DNA from: Chamaecyparis obtusa
Lineage: Eukaryota > Streptophyta > Pinopsida > Cupressales > Cupressaceae
Assembly (NCBI GenBank): GCA_027943335.1
Contig: BSBK01001580.1
Span: forward strand, 248,001-312,000
DNA: 64,000 nt
Direction: 5' to 3'
Positions 55,954 to 64,000 of the stretch are shown piece by piece (the first letter of the stretch is position 1; every line of letters starts with the position of its first letter). A program made the position numbers and the translations under genes. The notes under the pieces were generated by a model. The model was not told the origin of the DNA and did not search any database. It saw only the letters and a program-made list of their open reading frames with translations.

Positions 55954-58456
55954 ATGGCCGAGATGAAGGTATCTATCTCTTCCCACCATTTTGAGCACAA
56001 CCGGAGACATCAGTGACCTCCGCAGTATGGGCATTCGGTAAGTGGACCTCTGTGCCTCTTCGTAAATTCCATTTTTGCATGTTTTTAGCATTTTTAGGAA
56101 TTTTTCGTACGTTAGAATTTTTCAATTTTTGCATGCATGGAAACTCATACAATTATCCACTGGGACTCGTAGGACTTTTCACTTTCATTTAGAGTGTCAT
56201 CCCAAAAGCCCTAGAAACTCATATGAGAGGGACCCAAGAGTCATACGACATTTCATCAGGTCCCTCATATGTCATACGGTAAGACATACATTGTCGTATT
56301 ACCATGGTTTGTCATCTGAGAAGCTACTGAAACTTGTATGAGTTTTGATGCTAGAGTGTATTTTTGTATGGAGAACAATGAGCTAAAAACACCTTTTAGG
56401 TCAAAATTTTGAATTGTCTGATTTCTTAGGTTGTTTCCTAAGCATTTAATGTACCTTCTGAGATAGTCAACTTTTCAATTTCTATACTTTTAGCTTGTTT
56501 TTCAACCAAGTAACTGATAGGATTCCCTATTTCTGTGCTATGTAGGTCATCTATCCTAATGTCCATGTGTGTATCTCACACCTGGTGACTCAAAGGTTGT
56601 GTTTCACTACCCGTCCCAATGAGGGTACATCTTGCTAAACATGGCTTTGAGTATCTTATCCATTTTCCTGAGATTAGGGTGAACCAAAGACTTCTGACTG
56701 CATTGATTGAGAGGTTTCACTTAGAGACCCAGACCTTCCACCTCCCTACATGAGAGATCACAGTTACATCAAAGGATGTCTATCAGATACTCCATATTCC
56801 ATTCCATGGTCCACGCCCTGATTATGTGAGTTTAGGGAACTCTGGATTACATGCTTTCAGATGATTGTTTGGAGATGATACACAACTTACTAGTTCTATT
56901 TCCTGGGAGACTCCAGTTTAGCGCTATGGGTAGACCCATAGATTAGAGTGTATTATAGCCGGCATGATAGGAGGTATTATTATGTCTGACTGTCAGTAGA
57001 ATGGTCTCTTGATGGGCCGGACCCTGATGGTTGCACATCTGATGGCCACTCCATTTGAGTTGGGTTGGGGTCAGTGTATGCTGGCTCACATGTTCTATAA
57101 GATGCATGAGATCGTGTATCAGGAGAGCAAGACATTTGATTCTAGTGTATTAGTACTTCAAATTTGGGCCTGGGAGCATATCCCAGTATGTAGACCAGTA
57201 TGCTAGAGTCAGCGCCAGGCACTAGAGCTGATGATTTATATATATTCAGGATATGTCACATAGGTGTGCATGGGCCATGTTAAGTATTGGAGATGCTATC
57301 TTAATGATAGTACATTTGTGATTTGGCATCCATATCTACAAATAGAGGCCTGGCCTATCGCTCGAGAGTAGTTTAGTCACTTTTTCCATAGTTGAGTGCT
57401 GATTGGGCGGTCCACCATAGTGCTTGAGTGTTTTATCATTACCAGAGTATGGTGGTAGTTTGAAATCATTCAGGATGCACCACAGGATCATGTTGCTTAT
57501 GCACAAATAGTCAGAGAGCTTGGATTAGGATGGGCCCCTCTATTTTCTTATGCTCTTTGTATATAGGAGTTTTGCGGCTATGTCTACAGAGACTGGGACT
57601 ACCATTCAGACATTATAGATGCCGAAGTTATAGATGGATATGTTGCTTGGCTCACCAAGCATCCTATATATATATTTTCAGATCCCATAGAGTTGATACC
57701 TTCGATGGAGGAGGCTATGGATGTGACAGGTGCTCCTATGGGTTGAGTGTAGAGATGCTGAGATGCACAGATTCTGATGCCCCAGCCTACACCTCTGAGG
57801 CCAAGAGAAGTGGTGACTCCCCAAAGACCATTTGGTCAAATGAGACCACCTCGTCCCACTAGCTCTATAGTAGGCAGACCTATAGTTTTATAGAGGAGAG
57901 CGACTAGAGGGGAGAGTGGTACTTTAGGCAATGTTGGCAATGCTAACAAGGTACTCAGTACTGAGTAGTATGTAGGTGCTGGTCCTGATCCTTCATAGGA
58001 TGATACCGATTTTGATCTTGGTGTGGAGGTGAGACACCATAAGGTGCAAAGAGAAGAGGCTACTGATTAGCCAGCTAGAGATACATAGATGCCCGCGATA
58101 GATGCAGATCCTGGTGTAGCACAGACTCCTTAGGAGATTGTTAGATGCTTGAGATTATAGGTGAGGGACTTGAGAGTATGGAGTGCTAATTTGAGGAGTG
58201 ATTTATAGAGGCTAACAGACAACGATTAGAGCTCTAAGAGGAGAACAAGAGATTATAGGTAGAGGTGACACATCAGACCTCTTGAGCTGCCTACTATGTT
58301 TTTGCTTATTATGCCATTGTTCCTATTGGTCAGAGAGTACCAACATACTCCCAATACATGATAGCGTCAGAGGGAGCCAGGGCACCCCGAGCTGAGATAG
58401 TGCCTGATGCACCACCACCACCTCCACCAGATACAGAGGATCAGTCAGATAGCTGA
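55954..58456 (+). pseudogene. PMD pseudogene, two exons, antisense inside K
   Basis: Exon 1 is 55954-56037 (28 codons; starts MAEMKV, one stop at codon 21). The intron 56038-56545 has a canonical donor TCG/GTAAGT and acceptor TGTAG/G, phase 0, in the same place as in F. Exon 2 runs to the stop at 58454-58456. The PMD blocks IRVNQRLLTALIERFHLETQ, TFHLPT, FELGWGQCMLAHMFYKMHE and LQIWAWEHIPVCRP are clear. An early frameshift (about 56625) and more than ten stops destroy it. Many stops are changed Gln or Trp codons. The intron holds decayed palindromes (catacgac, tcgtatt). The shared splice sites in two diverged copies are the best evidence that the intron is real. Confidence 0.82.
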
Positions 58457-60480
58457 TTTGTCTAGATATTTTGATAGTTTGTTCATATATACTGATCTAA
58501 CTTCTGATATCTCACATGAGCTCATTATTTTGTACCTTGTGCCAGTAGTGAACCCTTGACTAGTTTGAGTTATATGATATATATGAGATCAAGATTTTGG
58601 TTATGACTTCATTTGTACTTGTCATGTTTTGATTTATGATGATATCACGTGATGTAAATACTATGAGTAGTGTAGAATGCATGTATGGATTTATGCAATG
58701 CAATGATTTCTTTCAAATGTATGGATGTTATGCAAATGTAATGGATTATGGAAAAATGTATGGAAATGTATGATTGTGATTATGCACATGTATGTAATGT
58801 AATGCAATAGATGGAATGATTTATGAATATGAAATGTAAATGCAATGATACACATGATATGTTTTGCAGGGATTGATGAAGACAAGTACTCAGTCTTATG
58901 TCAAAAAGGATGTTTAACCCAAGATGGTGATTGCTTTTGGTTCGGTGAGGAAACCTATGTTAGATTCAGCTCTTCATGTTGAGTTTAAGTTTAGGTTTGA
59001 AGAATCGTTTAGGAATTTTGAGTGTATTCAACAATTTGTGAGATCATGCAATCATGCAAAGTGCAAAGCGACATGCAGAATGAAATGCAAACCTAAGACC
59101 TAGGACCTAGTCACTGATCATGTGTCGATTTGTTTTCATCATTGAAATTTTTAGGTAACCGAATAAATCAATACAATGCCCACTAGTTATTAAACTATAG
59201 ACATATGAATATTGATTTGTATGTGCAAGAATCAATACAACGCCCACTGGCTAGACAACCATGGACATATGAATATTGATTTTGTTTTTGGAATGTCGGA
59301 TTAGATATAAGCACCAAGGCACAAACGCTAGGATGACCTGAATATCATGTCCATTTTGATATAACAATTTATATAAGCATTAAAACATAGATGTTGTGAT
59401 GACCTAAATACGCATTGCATTACAAACATGCCAAACAGTTTGTAGAATTCATTCTTGTCTCCAATGTGAATTACCCGCAGTGACCCTTTATCATTCACAT
59501 CCTTGGATAATAGCCGTTCACAGTAGGATTGAGAAATCATTCAAAAAGATGTAAGCTGTATCAAACTTCCTTGAATTTTATGGGTATCAATGTTCAAGGT
59601 ACTCATGGCCATCCAATACAAGATAGAGGCTCTTACAAACGGACATCATTTTAATCTAGAATTTCCAAAGTTGTTAGATTTTCACATACAAGCAGAAGAC
59701 AAAGAAAATATTTTTCCCCCAGTCATCACTCTCTAAATGTTAATAAGGACATCATCAAAGAGCTCAAGGGAACAAAATATGAAAAAATCTCAATGTGAAT
59801 CGGTAGGTATACAAGGAGATAAAAGAATGTAAAAGCATAGATTGTTTTCAATTTGTGATGATGTTTGATTGCATTGTTGTAGATGCAAAATTCCTTTCTG
59901 GAGAGGAGACAGATAGACTGACTCAGATGAAGCTTCAAAGGACTTTGACTAGATATGACATGTCTGAGGTATACTAGAGACCATAGGATATGACATTGAG
60001 TGCCCCAAAGTTTGAACATTGATAGGATACATATGCTTTGAACTGATTGGTGTACAGACCAACTTTATTGAAAACAAGAAACAAACCAGGAAATATGGAC
60101 AAACTAAAGCAAGATTGAAATCTGGGAAAGACCAAGATTGCACTGATAGATGGAGTGTTTTAAACAAGTGGCACCCATTTGTCGGGTGTTCACCATCTTG
60201 GCAGAGATTCTATTTTTTCTACCAAGGCACCTATTTCTAGGTTTTCACCAAGGCACTTTTTCTTTTTCTCATTTTTTTGTATTTTTCATTTTTTCAATTT
60301 TTTTGTACTTTTGATATTTTTCAATTTTTCTGTGATACATCAAGGTGCCTATTTGCTAGGTTTTCACTAGGATGATCATTTTTTCAAGACTTTTTCTAAT
60401 TTTTATGATTTTTTCAGGACATTTTCGAATGCTGAATGCCTTAGGCATATAATTTCTTCAGATGGAGAATGTTGATTGGT
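58457..60480. other. Region between the convergent PMD and pol genes of K
   Basis: It corresponds in order to 32261-34207 of F: an ATG-rich part (58610-58850), ttttgcag before the conserved block at about 58868, the two-copy atcaatacaa repeat (59168-59290), and a T-rich tract (60255-60340) between gttttcacc words. No gene is supported. Confidence 0.5.
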
Positions 60481-61740
60481 AGGCTCTGGAGCCAAAGGTA
60501 GCAGTGACAACAAAGGGACCCATCCAGTTGGGTTCAAACTTCCCCTTGTGTTCTCTATGTGATTGATTTTTAGGATTATCTCTCAAGACAAGATCGCCAA
60601 CCTAAAATTCTCTATGTCTGAATTTCTTATTGTAGCCTCTAGACATTCTCTTCTAATATACTCTGAGATGATCATACGCTTCTTGTCTGCACTCATCTAG
60701 TAGTTCAAGTTCTTGCAACCTAGATACTCTGTAGTCATCATTAGTTACTAGACCATGCATTTTGATTCTTAGTGATGGGATTTCAAACTCAATAGGTAGT
60801 ACCGCTTCAGATCCATAAACTAAAGCAAATGGTGTATCCCCAGTGGGCATTCTGATACTTGTTCTGTAGGCCCAGAGAGCTAGATTGATCTTGAGATGCC
60901 AGTCTCTTCCTATTTTATTAACTGTACAATGCAATATTTTCAATAGGTTCTTTATTTGAAGCCTCTGCTTGTCCGTTCCCTTGAGGATAGTAGATAAATG
61001 ACCAATGTTGTGTAATCTTGAATCTAGCACATAGATCATCTAAGTGTTTGTTCTATCTTGTCCACCATTATCTGTGACTATAGAATGTGGAATACCATAT
61101 CGACATATAATGTAGTTTAAGATGAACATTGATATTTGTTTACTGGTTTCTTGAGTCAAAGGGACTACTTCTACCCATTTTGTAAAATAGTCTATAGCTA
61201 TAATAATATGAGTATGTCCATTAGAAGAATGAGGATGTATGGATCCTATAAGATCAAATGCCCATTGGTGAAAAGGCCATTGTGTAGTAAAGGGAATTAG
61301 ATCTCTCCCTGGTGCATGAATCAAGTTACCATGTACTTGAAACTTTTGACAATTCTTTGCAAATTTGATATCCTCTTTTTCCATTTCAGGCCAATAGTAC
61401 CCAGCCCTAATAAGTTTTTGAGCTAGTGTTAAACCATTGGAATGTGATCCACAAATACCATCATGGACTTCCTCTAATGAAATTTGAGACTCTTCCTATT
61501 CTAAACATCTAAGGAGTGTACCATCTAGACCTCATTTGTATAGATCATTACCAATGATGACATATCGGGATGCATTTCAGATAAGGTATTATTTCTCATG
61601 GTGGTTAAAGGAATCGGGAATGATTTGGTCTTGGAGATAGGAGAACAGGTTTTTTTATCGGGATGAATCATGACCAACAACAGTGCAAATCATGCAGGTT
61701 TTGGGGGAATCATATGCAGGATAAGATAGTGCTTCCACTA
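60481..61740 (-). pseudogene. Integrase of Tat element K
   Basis: The minus-strand core has D in AFDLIGSIHPHS (about 61240) and D in IVTDNGGQ (about 61070). Just after it a frameshift (near 61055) and a second one (near 60950) put the segment with the catalytic E out of frame. The C-terminal half, RDWHLKINLALWAYRTSIRMPTGDTPFALVYGSEAVLP, is readable. Compared with F, about 35 bp near the extreme C-terminus are missing (junction at about 60480), so the end of the domain is truncated. Confidence 0.85.
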
Positions 61741-61771
61741 GGAACTCATAGTGTGGCTCATGTTCGGGCTA

Positions 61772-62165
61772 CTATAATAAGGTAGATAGCATTGCCATAG
61801 CATCAACAACCTTATTCTCTGTTCTAGGAATTTTCTCAAAGGTGATAGATATGAAATATTTCTTTAGGTCATCTACCATTCTCTTGTATGGGATCAAATT
61901 TCCATCTTTCATTTGATACACATCATTGACTTGGTGTATTACAAGTTTTGAGTCTCCATGAATGTGTAGTTCTGTTATCCTCCACTCAATTGCTACCTTC
62001 ATGCCATTAAGAAGAGCTTCATATTCAGAAATATTTTTTGTGCAAGGAAAATTTATTCTGAATGCTTTAGGGATTGAGTATCCTTGAGGAGTGATGAACA
62101 ATATGCCTTCTCCAGATCCATTCTGTGTATAGGAGACATCAAAGAATAGCTTCCATGATCTAGAA
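61772..62165 (-). pseudogene. Archaeal-type RNase H of Tat element K
   Basis: Acidic residues are present as in F: D in LFFDVSYTQNGSGEG (glycine after D changed to valine), E in ISEYEALL, D in IHGDSKLV and D in KVVDAMA. The frame is open from 62407 through to the stop near 61772. The G-to-V change next to the first catalytic Asp could weaken it. Confidence 0.85.
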
Positions 62166-63643
62166 GAAAGATTCATGATAGAGGAATCTGGGAATTCCAT
62201 TTGCATTGGTGTATCATCAAACAAAGGTGTGTCAACTAGTTGATCAGCAATAACTTGGCCCTTGATAGCTTTTCTTTCAACATATTCAATGTCAAACTCA
62301 CTTAATAGCATCACCCATTTAGCTAATCTACCTATGAGGGCAGCTTTTCTTAGTAGGTATTTTAGTGGATCAATCTTAGCTACCAAATGTGTGGTATGAG
62401 CTAACATGTAATGTCTTAATTTCTATGATGAAAAGATCATAGCTAGACAACCTTTCTCAATCATTGAATATTTCTTCTCATATGCTACCAATGTTCTACT
62501 GATATAGTATATAGCTCTTTCCTTCTTGTTCTCATCATGTTGTGCTAGTAATGCCCCTAGTGATCTATCTGTGGTGGAGACATATAAGGTCAATGGCTTC
62601 CCTTGAATAGGAGGCATCAAAATAGGAGGATTTGATAGATATTTCTTGATATGATTAAAGTTCTTTTCACATTCCTTGTTCCATGCAAAGGTCACACCTT
62701 TATGTAATGTCTTTGTGAAATGTTGTGATATGTTTGCTAGATGAGATATGAAGTGTCTGATAGATTGTACTCTCCATTGTAATGTTATGATTTGACTGAT
62801 ATTCTTGGGATGTTGCATCTCCATGATAGCTTTAACTTTATCTGGATCTACTTCAATTCCTTTCTTTGAACCAATGTAGCCTAAGAGCTTTCCAGAAGTG
62901 ACACCAAAAGCACACTTCTTAGGGTTCAGTCTGAGACTAAACTTCTCCATTTGATCTAGTATTTTTCTCAAATCATTTAGATGTTCAGATCTTATCATAG
63001 ATTTTTCTAAAGTATCATCAACATAATCCTCCATATTTCAATGCATCATGTCATGAAAAATAGATGTCATATCTCTCTCATATGTAGCACCTGTGTTCTT
63101 CAAACCAAATGGCATGACATTCCAACAGAAGGTTCCCCATGCACATGTGAAAGAAGTTTTCTCTTGATCTTCTGGAGCAATTTGTATTTGTTTATATCCA
63201 AAAAAACCATCCATTAAAGAATACATCTCGAAGCCCACAGTCATGTCCACTATCATATCAATGTTAGGTAGTGGAAAATCATCCTTAGGGCATGCTTTGT
63301 TTACAACTCTAAAATTTGTGCATACTCTGATTGATTTATCTAGTTTAGAAATAGGTACAATATTAGAGATCCATTTAGCATAGTCAATAACACAGATGAA
63401 TCTGACTTTTAGTAGTTTCTCTAATTTAGCTTTGACCAAGAGTGCAACATGTGGATGCATCTTTCTCAATTTTTTCTTAATAGGTTTGACTCCTGGAGCT
63501 ATAGATAAATGGTGCATTATAAGATCTAGATCCAACACTAGCATATCTGAATATTTCCATGCAACATTGATCTTCTTTTTTGTTAGGAATATAGTAAATT
63601 TTTTCTTTTCTTCTTCTAATAAGGATTGTGCTACATAGATCAA
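62166..63643 (-). pseudogene. Reverse transcriptase and degenerate RNase H of Tat element K
   Basis: The RT shows WISNIVPISKLDKSIRVCTNFRVVN, CPKDDFPLPNID, LMDGFFGYKQ (S changed to F within the FSGY motif), MPFGLKNTGATYERDM, and the catalytic YVDD at about 63017-63029. The canonical RNase H again lacks its first Asp (LYVSTTDRS). One stop at 63035-63037 splits the RT, and others lie near 62420. All fragments share one frame, as in F. Confidence 0.9.
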
Positions 63644-64000
63644 CTATGGTTCTTTTGTTGTTCCCAAGTTGATAGATTGAGTGGGCTCAATTAGAAAAGG
63701 AGATCTATCCTATAAATGATTTGGAAGGACATCAAATATCTCATCCTTAGGCACCTCAAAGAGGTTTTCACCTTTGGATACATCTTTTATTTTTACTTAT
63801 GTAGGTTTTGAGACTGCCACAAAGTGGTTTTCACCCTTAGAACTCCTTTTATTTTTATTTTTATTCTTATTCTTTTGACTAAGATACTTGATGTATGAAT
63901 CCATCATGCTAATGCTTGGTTCACTGATAGAAGTCCTCATAGGCTCAACTGCATTGAGGTAGCAAGCAAGGGCATAATCATTTGGAAAGGTATAGATACC
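63644..64000 (-). pseudogene. Linker upstream of RT in K (window edge)
   Basis: It corresponds to about 37450-37800 of F, with the Lys-rich stretch (63840-63870) and the words ggcacctcaaagaggttttcac and tcattgaggtagcaagcaag. Several stops are present. It runs off the window. Confidence 0.75.

Larger units (their letters stand above)
53661..64000 (-). mobile_element. Tat element K (F family), truncated by the window end
   Basis: On the minus strand K repeats the order of F: 3' LTR, plus-strand PMD pseudogene, integrase, archaeal-type RNase H, canonical RNase H, RT, and the lysine-rich linker at the window end. The sequence aligns with F over about 10 kb with substitutions and short indels. 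It is more decayed than F, with frameshifts in integrase and many stops in the PMD gene. Protease, Gag, leader and 5' LTR lie outside the window. Confidence 0.9.

Overview
The window is plant nuclear DNA made almost entirely of nested LTR retrotransposons. I see no intact single-copy host gene, rRNA, tRNA or CRISPR array. The evidence for a plant is Ty1/copia elements, Ty3/gypsy elements of Tat type (two RNase H domains, tRNA-Arg-like primer sites), a plant mobile domain (PMD) gene, and the AT-rich intergenic style. The deep nesting and widespread C-to-T type decay fit a very large genome such as a gymnosperm, but the species is not proven.

Left third (1-26583). A degraded plus-strand element A (1-1587 and 25233-25453, with its probable 3' LTR at 25454-26583) is interrupted by copia element B on the minus strand (1588-25232; LTRs 1588-2767 and 24048-25232; perfect ACTTG target duplication). 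B is interrupted by gypsy element C on the plus strand (4661-21378). C's right LTR (14005-21378) is interrupted by solo LTR D (18310-19052; perfect ATGTG duplication). That makes four layers. C is the most unusual element. Its full-length LTR was about 6.6 kb before D inserted and carries in U3 a reading frame of about 1,190 codons of unknown function (15814-20132). The left LTR has lost most of it through a deletion at a TGACA microhomology. C also has an archaeal-type RNase H domain before the reverse transcriptase.

Middle (26584-47362). Tat element F (minus strand, 27370-45702, ATACC duplication) sits exactly in the tRNA-Met primer site of an older copia, E (26584-27369 and 45703 to about 46310). 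F is about 18.3 kb and its two LTRs differ by only about 1-2 percent by eye. Its gag-pol lies in one single frame of about 2,490 codons, broken only by stop codons. The domain order is Gag, protease, G-patch, RT, degenerate RNase H, archaeal-type RNase H, integrase. On the opposite strand, between integrase and the 3' LTR, it carries a two-exon PMD gene with its own TATA box, W-box cluster and intron. The intron and the gag leader hold arrays of the palindrome GTCGTACGAC. A probable plus-strand LTR (G) follows at 46311-47362.

Right third (47363-64000). A stretch without recognisable genes is followed by a decayed minus-strand coding remnant (49698-50960) and LTR-like sequence (50961-51859). 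Then comes a 3' LTR of the F family with a piece of its interior (J, 51860-53658), and a second F-family element (K, from 53661 past the window end). K repeats F's layout: LTR, antisense PMD pseudogene with the same TATA box and intron position, then integrase, RNase H domains and RT on the minus strand.

Functionally, the RT, RNase H, protease and integrase modules are parts of retrotransposon polyproteins, nearly all now dead. The two features worth following are the LTR-encoded frame of C and the antisense PMD gene plus palindrome arrays of F and K.
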